From JBMNUM01 sp050946275 (GTDB lineage: Bacteria > Actinomycetota > Coriobacteriia > Coriobacteriales > CADBOM01), in assembly GCA_050946275.1 (NCBI GenBank), contig JBMNUM010000026.1:1-25494 (forward strand): a stretch of 25,494 nucleotides of DNA. Direction: 5' to 3'. Numbering within the stretch: position 1 is the stretch's first letter; the number at the start of each line of letters is the position of its first letter. Below the pieces are notes generated by a model. The model was given only the letters and a program-made list of their open reading frames with translations, ran no database searches and had not been told where the DNA came from. Both the position numbers and the translations under genes were made by a program. Below, piece after piece: positions 6,699 to 14,868 of this stretch.

Positions 6699-7013
6699 CT
6701 ACTCGCAGAGGTGGCTCATGCCCGTCGCGAGAATCGACTTCACATGGTCGTCGCACAGCGAGTAGAACATGCTCTTGCCCTCGCGGCGGAACTTCACGAG
6801 GCGCGCCTGGCGCAGCGTGCGCAGCTGGTGCGAGATCGCGGACTGCGACACGCCCACGGCCTCGGAGAGGTCCGAGACGCTCAGCTCCTCGTCCATGAGC
6901 GCGTAGAGCACCTTGATGCGCGTCGTGTCGGCGAAGATGCGGAACAGGTCGGCGAGGTCGTAGAGCATCTCCTCGTCGGCCGCGGATTCGTCGATTCTCG
7001 TGACATCGGACAT
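6699..7013 (-). CDS. ArsR/SmtB-family metal-sensing transcriptional repressor
   Basis: 104 residues. A small winged-helix dimer that leaves DNA when metal binds. The recognition helix is SQSAISHQLRTLRQARLVKF (about residues 56-75), followed by the wing REGKSMFYSL. The C-terminal helix carries D88-x-H90-x10-H101-x2-E104, the alpha-5 ligand set of SmtB-type zinc sensors. The Cys of the alpha-3 ELCxxD motif is absent (ELSVSDL), so sensing is probably through alpha-5 only (zinc, perhaps cobalt or nickel). The ATG lies 4 bases after the pheT stop and its GAGGGAG site is inside pheT, implying translational coupling. Its target is unclear; no metal transporter is nearby. Confidence 0.92.
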   Translation of the reverse strand: MSDVTRIDESAADEEMLYDLADLFRIFADTTRIKVLYALMDEELSVSDLSEAVGVSQSAISHQLRTLRQARLVKFRREGKSMFYSLCDDHVKSILATGMSHLCE

Positions 7014-7017
7014 GGCG

Positions 7018-9540
7018 CTACTCCCTCACCTTGCCGCCCGTGGCCTTCGTGACCTTCTGCACGACGTGCGCGTGCTTGGCCTCGACCTCCTCGGACTTGA
7101 GCGTGCGCTCCGGGTCGCGGTAGACGAGCGACAGCGCGAGCGACTTCTTGCCCGGACCGACCTTCTCGTCGTCGCGGAAGACATCGAAGAGATGCACGGA
7201 CTCGAGCATCTTGCCGCCCGCGGAGGTGGCGCACTGGATGACGTCGAGCGCCGGCGTGGACTCGTCCACGACGATCGCCATGTCGACCTCGACGGCCGGG
7301 AACTGCGGGATGTCGACGTACGGGCGCGCGTAGTTCGAGCACTCGATGAGCACATCCGTGTTCAGCTCGAAGGCGATGACCGGGGCCTTCGCGTCGAAGG
7401 CGTCGCAGACGAGCGGGTGCACGACGCCGATCCAGCCGAGGCGGCGCTTGCCGCTCATCACGGTGGCGGCGGCGCCGGGCTGCAGCCACGGGGCCTCATC
7501 GGCGGGCAGCGCCTTGAAGCGCAGCTTCGGGATGGCGAGCTCGCGCACGAGGTTCTCCACGACACCCTTGGCGTCGAAGAAGTCGAGCGGCTGATCCGGG
7601 ATGTTCCAGCCCGCGTCGTTCCACGAGCCGGAGAGCACGGCAGCGACGTGGCTCGGCTCATTGGGCTGTGCCTCGCCCTCGCGGCCCTCGAACACGCAGC
7701 CGATCTCATAGAGGTGGATGTTGGAGACGCCGCGGCTCTGGTTGTACGCAACGGAGCGCAGCAGGCCGGGCAGGATCGCGCGGCGCATGACGCCCATCTC
7801 GGAGCTCAGCGGGTTCATGAGCACGACCGGCTCGCCCTGGACGCCCAGCTCCATGCGGGCGCGCTCGACATCCTCGTTGGGAACGAAGGAGTACGTGAGC
7901 GTCTCGTTGAGTCCGCACGAGCGCAGGACGCTGCCGATCTGCGCGACCTTCTTCTGGTGCTCGGTGAGGCCGCCGGCGACGCCGAAGCCGGAAGGCAGCG
8001 TGTCCTCGACGTTCTCGGTGCCCCAGAGGCGCAGGACCTCCTCGTAGAGGTCGATCTCGCGCGTGAGGTCGGGACGGAACGTCGGCGCGAGCACCGAGAG
8101 CTCCTCGGCATCGGCGAGCGCGCCGGAGACGGGCTCCACCACGCAGCCGAGGCGGGTCAGGATGCGGTCGATGTCGACGTTCGGGATCGGAGCGCCGAGC
8201 ATGGCGCGGAGGCGGTTCGGACGCAGCGTGAGCTTGCGGGGCTCGACGGGCGCGGGATAGGCGTCCACGACGCCCTCGCACACGGTGGCGCCGGAGACCT
8301 CGGCCATGAGGGCCGCCGCGTAGCGCGAGAACTCCTCGACCGTGGCCGCGTCGACGCCGCGCTCGTAGCGGGCCGACGACTCCGAGAAGAGCTGGAGGTT
8401 GCGGCTCGTGCGCGACGTGCAGCCGGAGTCGAACGTCGCCGACTCGAGCAGGATGTTGACCGTGTTGTCGTCGATCTCGCTGTCGAGGCCGCCCATGACG
8501 CCCGCCAGGGCGATCGGCGTGCCGGCCGCGGCGTCGGCGCCCGCAACGGTGCAGGGGGCGTTGCCGTCGGCGATGACCGTCATGTCGGCGGTCAGCACGC
8601 GGTCCGTCTCGTCGAGCGTGGTGAACGGCTCGCCGTCGAACGCCTTGCGCACGACGATGTGCGCGCGTCCGTCCGCGTCCTTCGCGAGCTTGTCGAGGTC
8701 GAACGCGTGCAGGGGCTGGCCCAGCTCGAACATGATGTAGTTCGTCGCGTCGACAATGTTGTTGATCGGACGGGCGCCGGCGGCGATGATGCGCTCGGCC
8801 AGCCAGTCGGGCGACGGGCCGATCTTGGCGCCCTTGAGGATGCGCGCGGTGTAGCGCGGGCAGCGCTGCGCGTCGTCGATGGTGACCTGCGCGAGGTCCG
8901 CGGCCTTCTCGGAGGGATCCTCCACGAGCACCGGCGGCTCGAAGGTCATGTCGGCGTCGAAGATGGCGCCGACCTCGCGGGCCATGCCGAGCATCGACAT
9001 GCAGTCCGGGCGGTTCGGCGTGATCTCGAGGTCGAAGATGACGTCGCCGATCTCGAGGTAGTCCGCGATGGGCATGCCCACCGGCGCGTCGGCCGGCAGG
9101 ATCAGCAGGCCCTCGTGGTCGTTGGAGATGCCGAGCTCGCGGCCCGAGCAGTTCATGCCGCACGACTGGATGCCGCGCAGCTTGGACTTCTTGATCTTGA
9201 TGCCGCCGGGCAGCACGGCGCCGATCAGCGCGACGGGCACCTTATCGCCCGCGACGAAGTTCTGCGCTCCGCACACGATCTGCAGCGGCTCGGGCTTGCC
9301 GTCCTCGCCGAGGTTGTGCTCCCCCACGTCGACCGTGGTGACCCACAGCGTGTCGGCGTCCGGGTGCTTGTCTCGCGTGAGGATGTGCCCCACGACGATG
9401 TTGTCCAGCGACGCGCCGGACTGCTCGACGCCCTCGACGCCCGTGCCCGTCATGTCGAAGCGGTCGCTCAGGTACTTGATGTCGCTCGCCTCGGCGGGCA
9501 GGTCGACCATCGTCTTGAGCCATTTCAAACTAACCAGCAT
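7018..9540 (-). CDS. pheT: Phenylalanyl-tRNA synthetase beta subunit
   Basis: 840 residues, slightly above the usual 790-810. With PheS it forms the alpha2-beta2 enzyme that charges tRNA-Phe; the beta subunit binds tRNA and edits Tyr-tRNA-Phe. Domains in order: N-terminal tRNA-binding OB fold (about 42-158), B3/B4 editing domain (about 225-385), B5 (about 420-490), catalytic-like core with LRLWGTENVEDTLPSGFG, and the C-terminal FDX-ACB anticodon domain ending GKMLESVHLFDVFRDDEKVG...KSLALSLVYRDPERTL. The ATG follows ACGAGG at 8 bases. It lies 70 bases after pheS and 4 bases before arsR. Confidence 0.97.
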   Translation of the reverse strand: MLVSLKWLKTMVDLPAEASDIKYLSDRFDMTGTGVEGVEQSGASLDNIVVGHILTRDKHPDADTLWVTTVDVGEHNLGEDGKPEPLQIVCGAQNFVAGDKVPVALIGAVLPGGIKIKKSKLRGIQSCGMNCSGRELGISNDHEGLLILPADAPVGMPIADYLEIGDVIFDLEITPNRPDCMSMLGMAREVGAIFDADMTFEPPVLVEDPSEKAADLAQVTIDDAQRCPRYTARILKGAKIGPSPDWLAERIIAAGARPINNIVDATNYIMFELGQPLHAFDLDKLAKDADGRAHIVVRKAFDGEPFTTLDETDRVLTADMTVIADGNAPCTVAGADAAAGTPIALAGVMGGLDSEIDDNTVNILLESATFDSGCTSRTSRNLQLFSESSARYERGVDAATVEEFSRYAAALMAEVSGATVCEGVVDAYPAPVEPRKLTLRPNRLRAMLGAPIPNVDIDRILTRLGCVVEPVSGALADAEELSVLAPTFRPDLTREIDLYEEVLRLWGTENVEDTLPSGFGVAGGLTEHQKKVAQIGSVLRSCGLNETLTYSFVPNEDVERARMELGVQGEPVVLMNPLSSEMGVMRRAILPGLLRSVAYNQSRGVSNIHLYEIGCVFEGREGEAQPNEPSHVAAVLSGSWNDAGWNIPDQPLDFFDAKGVVENLVRELAIPKLRFKALPADEAPWLQPGAAATVMSGKRRLGWIGVVHPLVCDAFDAKAPVIAFELNTDVLIECSNYARPYVDIPQFPAVEVDMAIVVDESTPALDVIQCATSAGGKMLESVHLFDVFRDDEKVGPGKKSLALSLVYRDPERTLKSEEVEAKHAHVVQKVTKATGGKVRE

Positions 9541-9610
9541 CTCGCAAACCTCGTTTTCGGTTTCAGATTCCTATCGTCTCGGCCCTGAGGCCGTCTCGTT
9601 CTCGTCTCCC

Positions 9611-10672
9611 CTAGAACTGGCGGAGGAAGCGCATGTCGCCCTCGAGCAGCATGCGCAGGTCGGGCACGTTGTACTTCAGGCACGCGATACGCTCGGCGCC
9701 CATGCCGAACGCGAAGCCGGAGTACTTCTCGGGATCGATGTCGACGAACCCGAACACGTTGGGGTCGACCATGCCGCAGCCGAGCACCTCGACCCAGCCC
9801 GTGCCCTTGCAGAAGCGGCAACCCTCGCCGTGGCAGATGCCGCAGCTGACGTCGACCTCCGCGGAGGGCTCGGTGAACGGGAAGAAGTGCGGGCGGAAGC
9901 GCGTCTCGCGCTCCTCGCCGAACATCTGCTTGCAGAAGTAGTCGAGCGTGCCCTTGAGGTCGCCGAACGTGATGCCCTCGTCGACGACGAGGCCCTCGAC
10001 CTGCGTGAACTGCGGGAGGTGCGAGGGGTCCGGGACGTCCTTGCGGTAGACCTTGCCGGGCGACACGACGTAGATGGGCGGGCGCTGGGCCTCCATGGCA
10101 TGGATCTGCGTGCCGGAGGTCTGCGTGCGCAGCAGGACGTTCGACTCGCCGCGGACGTTGGTCTCGGCGCCGCTGGCGTCAACGACGTAGAAGGAGTCCT
10201 GCAGGCCGCGCGACGGATGGTCGGCGGGCGTGTTGAGCGCCTCGAAGTTGTAGTACTGCGTCTCGACCTCGGGACCGGAGATGACGCGGTAGCCCAGGCC
10301 GATGAAGATGTCGCAGATCTGATCGGTCACGTTCGCGATGAGGTGGCGCGTGCCGATGGGATGCGAGCGGCCGGGCAGCGTGATATCGATGGCCTCGGCG
10401 CTCATCTTCGCCTCGAGCTCGGCGGACGCGAGCACGGCCTTGCGCGCCTCGAGCGCCTCCTCGATGGCCTTGCGCGCGAGGTTGGCCTCCTTGCCCACGG
10501 CGGCCTTCTGGTCGGCGGGGACCTCGCGCATGGTGCGCAGGATCGCCGTCAGGCTCCCCTTCTTGCCGAGCAGCGAGACGCGGACGGCCTCAAGCTCATC
10601 GGAACCCTGCGCGCCCTCGATGGACGCCAGGCCGGCGGAGCGGATCTCGGCGATGTTCTCCAAAACAGACAT
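9611..10672 (-). CDS. pheS: Phenylalanyl-tRNA synthetase alpha subunit
   Basis: 353 residues, normal length. It forms the catalytic half of PheRS. The N-terminal coiled coil (about residues 1-90) is followed by the class II core: motif 2 in YRKDVPDPSHLPQFTQVEG and motif 3 in GFAFGMGAERIACLKY. A Cys-rich insert, CGICHGEGCRFCKGTG, is typical of many bacterial PheS proteins. The ATG at 10670-10672 has GAGAGG at 8 bases. It is first in a pheS-pheT-arsR operon. Confidence 0.97.
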   Translation of the reverse strand: MSVLENIAEIRSAGLASIEGAQGSDELEAVRVSLLGKKGSLTAILRTMREVPADQKAAVGKEANLARKAIEEALEARKAVLASAELEAKMSAEAIDITLPGRSHPIGTRHLIANVTDQICDIFIGLGYRVISGPEVETQYYNFEALNTPADHPSRGLQDSFYVVDASGAETNVRGESNVLLRTQTSGTQIHAMEAQRPPIYVVSPGKVYRKDVPDPSHLPQFTQVEGLVVDEGITFGDLKGTLDYFCKQMFGEERETRFRPHFFPFTEPSAEVDVSCGICHGEGCRFCKGTGWVEVLGCGMVDPNVFGFVDIDPEKYSGFAFGMGAERIACLKYNVPDLRMLLEGDMRFLRQF

Positions 10673-10730
10673 ATCGTTTGCCTCTCGTTACAGCGGCTGC
10701 CGTATACAGCCGCAAGACTTCCAAACTCGA

Positions 10731-10739
10731 ATTATGGCA
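10731..10739 (-). promoter_or_regulatory. Possible extended -10 promoter of pheS
   Basis: TGCCATAAT on the minus strand (TGn plus a 5 of 6 match to TATAAT), about 60 bases before the pheS start. No good -35. The leader contains one hairpin, GCGGCTG-tatacgg-CAGCCGC, with no U tract. I see no T-box. Confidence 0.4.
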
Positions 10740-10778
10740 GAACTGGACGGCGATGGCGCGACCTGCGCGGCAGTCGGG

Positions 10779-10847
10779 TGGAACGCTCCCCCGAGGAGCG
10801 TTCCAATCGCAAAAAGTGGAACGCCCCCGGCAGGAGGCGTTCCACTT
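10779..10847 (-). terminator. Double-hairpin terminator of the transhydroxylase-like operon
   Basis: On the minus strand a 12-bp stem (10836-10847 with 10814-10825, AAGTGGAACGCC and complement) leads into TTTTT. A second, related 11-bp stem follows (TGGAACGCTCC, 10779-10805). The two stems share GGAACGCnCC, as if the first had been duplicated. It begins about 24 bases after the small-subunit stop. Confidence 0.85.
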
Positions 10848-10870
10848 GCAAGCTGGGTGTCGGACGCACG

Positions 10871-11674
10871 CTATGCGCCGGCGTCGATCACGCCGACGTA
10901 CACGTCCTTGTCAGTGCAGTCGGCAGCGACCTCGAGCGTCTTGTCGCCTGCGGCGAGACGCACGGTGTAGGCCGCCGGGTCGACCTGGTCGAACTTGAAG
11001 TCGCCGAAGTCGTCGGTCGCAAGCGTCGCGACAACTGCGCCATCCGGCGAGACGAGCTCGGCCTTGGCGCCGATGACGACCTCGTCGGCCCCGATGTCGA
11101 CGAGCGTGCCGACCACGAAGCGCTTCGGGATGTTGAGGTACCAGATGCGCGAGCCATGCGCCTCCCCCTCGGGCGTGCGCGTGGCGCCGAGCGCGATGGC
11201 CTCCTCCTCTTCGACGAAGCGCAGGCCGTCGGTCGCGCAGGCGTCGACGCAGCGCGGTTCGATCCAGCCGTCGTCGAGCAGGTGCGCGCAGCCGGTGCAC
11301 TTCTGCGCGAGGCACAGCTCCTCGTTGAAGTACACGGCCCCGAACGGGCACGCCTCGGCGAGACCCTCGATGCCGCGCGCCTTCTCGGGATCGATGATCA
11401 CGAAGCCGTCATCGCGGCGGTAGACCGCCTCCGGAGCGGCCTTCATGACGCCGCAGTCCTCGCAGTGGTTGCACATCGTCGGCTCGTAGGTCACCTTGAC
11501 CCATGGCACGCGCCCGCGCTCGATGTCGTCGATCTTCATCCAGAACTGACCGACGATCGGCTGGGCGGCCGTGTACGGGGGCCACGCCTGGTCGCAGTGC
11601 TCGTCCTTGCAGGCCACCTGGCAGCCGCGGCATCCGTTGCAATGTTCGTAGTCGAACAGAAATACCTTCGCCAT
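10871..11674 (-). CDS. Transhydroxylase-like iron-sulfur (beta) subunit
   Basis: 267 residues from the ATG at 11672-11674, whose GAGGAG site overlaps the end of the large-subunit gene; an in-frame GTG 9 bases upstream is less likely. It resembles the small subunit of pyrogallol-phloroglucinol transhydroxylase of Pelobacter acidigallici. Cys residues 12, 15, 18 and 22 (CNGCRGCQVAC), CNHCEDC, EACPFGA and QKCTGCAHLLDDGW would hold about three [4Fe-4S] clusters. The last 80 or so residues form a beta-rich, Cna-B/transthyretin-like domain (FGDFKFDQVDPAAYTVRLA), a hallmark of this subunit rather than of DMSO-reductase or nitrate-reductase beta subunits. No signal peptide, so cytoplasmic. Family placement is from recalled sequence features. 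Confidence 0.88.
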   Translation of the reverse strand: MAKVFLFDYEHCNGCRGCQVACKDEHCDQAWPPYTAAQPIVGQFWMKIDDIERGRVPWVKVTYEPTMCNHCEDCGVMKAAPEAVYRRDDGFVIIDPEKARGIEGLAEACPFGAVYFNEELCLAQKCTGCAHLLDDGWIEPRCVDACATDGLRFVEEEEAIALGATRTPEGEAHGSRIWYLNIPKRFVVGTLVDIGADEVVIGAKAELVSPDGAVVATLATDDFGDFKFDQVDPAAYTVRLAAGDKTLEVAADCTDKDVYVGVIDAGA

Positions 11675-11679
11675 GTCAA

Positions 11680-14286
11680 TCACTCCTCGATGTATGCCGT
11701 CGCGAGCAGGCCGTTGACCTCGTCGTAATCGCGCGAGAACTGCTCGGGATACTGCTTGGCGAGCTCGATCACGTCCACCTTCTCGACGCCCACGAGGAAG
11801 CTGTTCGTCACCTCGCCGGCGGCGTTCTTCGATGTCGTGGCGTTCGGGCAGATGAGGTTGTTCGCGCCGCCGCGCTCGAGGCCGCCGGTGCCGGCGACGA
11901 TCGAGTCGATGCGCGCGCCGTGGTCCTGGTAGACCGCGCCGGGCATGATGCGCTCGCTCACGCGCACGCCGCCGAGGACGGCTCCGCGCTCGTTGAAGAT
12001 CTTGACGATGTCGCCGCTCTCGATGCCGAGCTTCTCGGCATCAACCGGGTTGACCCACAGCGGCTCGTAGAGGTAGCCGTCCGGACCGGCGACCTTGCAG
12101 GTCTCGATCTCGCGGAACCACGGGATGTCGTCCATCTGCGCGTGCACGCGCCAGCGCGGATGGTTCGTCACGATCAGGAACGGGTAGTCCTTCGCGCGCT
12201 CGGAGGTGATGCGGTCCTTGTGCTCGTCGGTCTCCTCGATCCACTTGGGATAGGGGCCGCGCACGTCGTCATCGGGGAAGTTCTCCGCGAGCGTCGTGGA
12301 GTAGTACTCGATCTTGCCCGTCGGCGTCTGCAGCGGGAAGCGATGCGGGTTCTCGGCGAAGTAGGCCATGCCGGCGGGCGTGGTCTCCCACTTGGGATTG
12401 ATCGGACCGGCCCAGAACTTCTTCTCCATGAGGTCCTCCCAGGTGAAGTCCTCGGGAAGGCCGCTCTCGTCGAAGCCCTTGCGCAGCGTCTCCTCGTGGG
12501 TCATGTCCTTCATGAACTTCGCGCGCAGGCCCTCGTACTTGCCGCCGAAGCGCTCGAGCGCGCCGGCGATGTCGGCGACGATCTCCGCATCGGAGCGCGC
12601 CTCGCCCACCGGGTCGATCGCCACGTCCTCGATGTAGTACAGCGGGAACTGGCCGCCGAGGCTGTCGGAGGCGATGTCGCTGCACTCGAAGATCGTCTTG
12701 ACGGGCAGGATGATGTCCGCGAAGAGCGTGTCGTTCTCCATCCACGGGTGCTGCACCAGCACGAACTCGATCGACTCGTGGCGCAGCGCCTCCTCGTAGA
12801 TGTTGCCGCCGTTCCAGCACGTCGACCAGCACGGCGCGTCGGCCCAGATCATGTGGAGCCGCTCCTCGCCGTCGCGCGGGAACTTGAAGTGCTCGAACTG
12901 GTCCTCGCGCGGGTAGGTGCAGATGCCGTGGCCGTGCCACTCGATCGGCGGGTTCAGGATGGCCTGCGGGATGAGCGTCTTGATGATGTGGCGGTTCGGC
13001 TCCTCGCCGGCGAGGTCCCAGCCGTGGTAGGCTGCCTCGTTGCTCGGGACGAACACGGGCTCGGGCAGCGGCGACATCGAGAGCATGCCGAGCATCGTCC
13101 ACTCGATGAACTTGATCTGATGGCGCCCGGGCATGCCGATGCCCTGCATGCCGAGCAGCGCGACCTCGAGGCGTGCCGGCTCATGCGCGAAGGCGGCGCG
13201 GATGTAGCCGCCGCCGTTGCAGTGCGCGATCGACACGTTGTGCTTGGCCCAGTAGCGCGCGAACGCCTTGATCTCCCACGAGGGGATGCCGCACTTCTCG
13301 GACGCCCACTTGGGTGTCTTCGGCACGCCGTCGAGGTTGCCCAGCACGTACTGCTCGAACCAGTCGAAGCCCACGGCGTGGGTCTCGATGTACTCCTTCT
13401 CGTAGGTGCCCTCCGTCAGCCAGACATAGGCGATGGCGAGCTGGAAGGCCGCGTCGGTGTTGGGCAGCACCGGGATCCACTTATCGGCGTGGCAGGCGGC
13501 GCCGTAGTTCACGTCGGGGCAGATGTAGATCGACTTGACGCCGATGTCGTTCCACCAGAAGCACATGCGCGAGGGCTGCTGGCCGTTCCAGCCCCATGTG
13601 GTGGTCTCGGGGTCGCAGCCCCAGAAGAGGACGGCGTCGCCGTTTTGCGTGATGTCGCGGAACGTGCCGTTCGCGTTGATGCACTGGCCGAGCGGCTCCA
13701 TGCCCCACATGTGCTTGGCGCCCCAGTACCAGCCCTCCCAGCTGTCGGGCTGGCGGGCCTGGATCGTGGAGCCGCCGCAGTAGGCGAGCATCTCCTGCGG
13801 ACAGCCGTGGGCGCCCGCAGCGACCTTGCCCTCGCCGTGGCCCTCGGCCTGGCAGTAGATCGAGTGGGGGCCGTACTGGTCGTGGATGCGCTTGATCTCG
13901 TCCGAGACGATCTCGAGCGCCTCATCCCACGAGATGCGGCGGTACTTGCTGATGCCGCGGTTCTGCGGGTTGCGCTCCCCCTTCGGGTCCCAGTCGACGC
14001 GGATCAGCGGCGCGGGAACGCGGTTCTTCGAGTACGCGCGGTTCTTGTAGGCGATTGAGAACGGCGGGATCAGCGTCTTGAAGCCCGGTTCGAAGACGTG
14101 GCCGTCCTTCTCGAGGTAGTAGTAGTTAAGCTCCTCCTTCGTGTAGGACTCGTCGAGGTGAAGCGGTCTGATTCTCACGACCCTGCCGTCCTTGACGTCA
14201 ACGCACGACGTGTTGGCGTTGATGGCGAATCCGCAGAACCCGAGATTCTTCAGAACCGTCTTGTCTGCAACCCTGCCTGAAGCCAT
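11680..14286 (-). CDS. Molybdopterin oxidoreductase, pyrogallol-phloroglucinol transhydroxylase-like (alpha) subunit
   Basis: 868 residues from the ATG at 14284-14286 (AAGGAG at 8 bases). DMSO-reductase superfamily with bis-MGD. The known relative moves hydroxyl groups between aromatic rings without net redox change. PDSWEGWYWGAKHMWG (D181, S182) matches the Asp174-Ser175 Mo-ligand region of the Pelobacter enzyme, and H150 fits its His144 (spacing 31 against 30). There is no N-terminal CxxC...C cluster motif and no Tat signal, again as in transhydroxylase and unlike acetylene hydratase or many catechol dehydroxylases. The middle region that carries the catalytic Tyr404 differs (PGRHQIKFIEWTMLGM), so the substrate may differ. 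An aromatic or polyphenol substrate is inference. Confidence 0.87.
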   Translation of the reverse strand: MASGRVADKTVLKNLGFCGFAINANTSCVDVKDGRVVRIRPLHLDESYTKEELNYYYLEKDGHVFEPGFKTLIPPFSIAYKNRAYSKNRVPAPLIRVDWDPKGERNPQNRGISKYRRISWDEALEIVSDEIKRIHDQYGPHSIYCQAEGHGEGKVAAGAHGCPQEMLAYCGGSTIQARQPDSWEGWYWGAKHMWGMEPLGQCINANGTFRDITQNGDAVLFWGCDPETTTWGWNGQQPSRMCFWWNDIGVKSIYICPDVNYGAACHADKWIPVLPNTDAAFQLAIAYVWLTEGTYEKEYIETHAVGFDWFEQYVLGNLDGVPKTPKWASEKCGIPSWEIKAFARYWAKHNVSIAHCNGGGYIRAAFAHEPARLEVALLGMQGIGMPGRHQIKFIEWTMLGMLSMSPLPEPVFVPSNEAAYHGWDLAGEEPNRHIIKTLIPQAILNPPIEWHGHGICTYPREDQFEHFKFPRDGEERLHMIWADAPCWSTCWNGGNIYEEALRHESIEFVLVQHPWMENDTLFADIILPVKTIFECSDIASDSLGGQFPLYYIEDVAIDPVGEARSDAEIVADIAGALERFGGKYEGLRAKFMKDMTHEETLRKGFDESGLPEDFTWEDLMEKKFWAGPINPKWETTPAGMAYFAENPHRFPLQTPTGKIEYYSTTLAENFPDDDVRGPYPKWIEETDEHKDRITSERAKDYPFLIVTNHPRWRVHAQMDDIPWFREIETCKVAGPDGYLYEPLWVNPVDAEKLGIESGDIVKIFNERGAVLGGVRVSERIMPGAVYQDHGARIDSIVAGTGGLERGGANNLICPNATTSKNAAGEVTNSFLVGVEKVDVIELAKQYPEQFSRDYDEVNGLLATAYIEE

Positions 14287-14353
14287 GCTCTCCACTCCTT
14301 CCCTTCCCTACGTACAGGCCCCTCAAAAGGGCCCCCTATCCCCCAATATGGCG

Positions 14354-14382
14354 ATTATAGGACCATGGAATGGGCACGTTAC
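14354..14382 (-). promoter_or_regulatory. Promoter of the transhydroxylase-like operon
   Basis: A perfect TATAAT (14354-14359) with a poor -35, GTAACG (14377-14382), at 17 bases. The leader of about 60 bases has a GGCCC/GGGCC hairpin (14317-14333). A strong -10 with a weak -35 is typical of activator-dependent promoters, so substrate induction is plausible. No regulator gene lies beside the operon. Confidence 0.6.
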
Positions 14383-14460
14383 CGGCGAGAATGGTTCTTT
14401 CTGAGAAATATAGGAATGGGACGAATCACCCATGATGATTCAAAGGGCAGCGCTGCCGCC

Positions 14461-14646
14461 TCACTCCCCCACGACGAACCGCCGCAGATCGATGCCAAGG
14501 CGCTCGGCGATCTTGCAGAGCTCGATGCCGTCGGCGCGCTGGATGTCCACGACGTCGATGAGCGCCGCGGGGAACCCGGAGAACATGGCCGTGCCGCAGT
14601 AATCGAGCAGGTATGCGCGCAGCTTGTCAACGTCGATGGTCGCCAT
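14461..14646 (-). CDS. Small protein of unknown function (61 residues)
   Basis: The ATG at 14644-14646 follows AAAGGAG at 6 bases, a very good ribosome site; a longer frame to 14733 has no support. The protein begins ATIDVDKLRAYLLDYCGTAM and ends LCKIAERLGIDLRRFVVGE. It is mainly helical, with two Cys, no signal peptide and no membrane segment. I do not recognise a named family, though the pattern resembles small conserved proteins of anaerobic Gram-positives. It lies 174 bases upstream of the molybdoenzyme but on the far side of that operon's promoter, so cotranscription is not assured. A GGCAGCGCTGCC palindrome follows its stop. Confidence 0.75.
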   Translation of the reverse strand: MATIDVDKLRAYLLDYCGTAMFSGFPAALIDVVDIQRADGIELCKIAERLGIDLRRFVVGE

Positions 14647-14719
14647 GGGAGCTCCTTTCACGTTGGTACGACGGTGGCACATATTGCCATCAGTTGTCCG
14701 GGCATCGTTCGCAGAGACA

Positions 14720-14865
14720 GCGAGAGGCGCCACAGTGCGCCGAATTGCCGAGAAACAAGGTTCTCGCTGGGCTCATGCCCGCGAGGTTCTTGTTGAACGG
14801 CAAGGCGGCGTGCTGTGGCGCCTCGCAGCGTCGAGCAGTCCGGCCGTTCCGATAGGACGGCCGGA
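14720..14865 (-). repeat. Composite structured repeat, copy B (3' of glpX)
   Basis: Four bases after the glpX stop comes a 9-bp hairpin (14839-14847 with 14857-14865, TCCGGCCGT). The 26-nt core (14824-14849) follows, then an imperfect hairpin about 100 bp long, centred near 14774. Its base is a perfect 11-bp stem AGGCGCCACAG/CTGTGGCGCCT, its middle TTGCCG/CGGCAA and its tip GGGC-tcat-GCCC. Arms keep pairing at mismatched sites on both sides, which suggests selection on structure. Confidence 0.75.
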
Positions 14866-14868
14866 ACC

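Noticed and set aside
7000..9588. Very long plus-strand open frame opposite pheT
   Set aside because: The translation is low-complexity Arg/Ala/Leu/Val/Asp with no domain, and it is exactly antisense to a well-conserved gene; this is a GC-bias artefact.
10673..10870. T-box leader before pheS
   Set aside because: No T-box sequence or antiterminator is visible; the leader is about 60 bases with one plain hairpin.
11503..14058. Long plus-strand open frame opposite the molybdoenzyme large subunit
   Set aside because: Same composition artefact; no ribosome site or motif, and the minus strand encodes a clear enzyme.
14284..14295. GTG start for the molybdoenzyme large subunit and a possible Tat signal
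   Set aside because: The ATG three codons later has ideal spacing from AAGGAG, and no twin-arginine motif or hydrophobic stretch follows.
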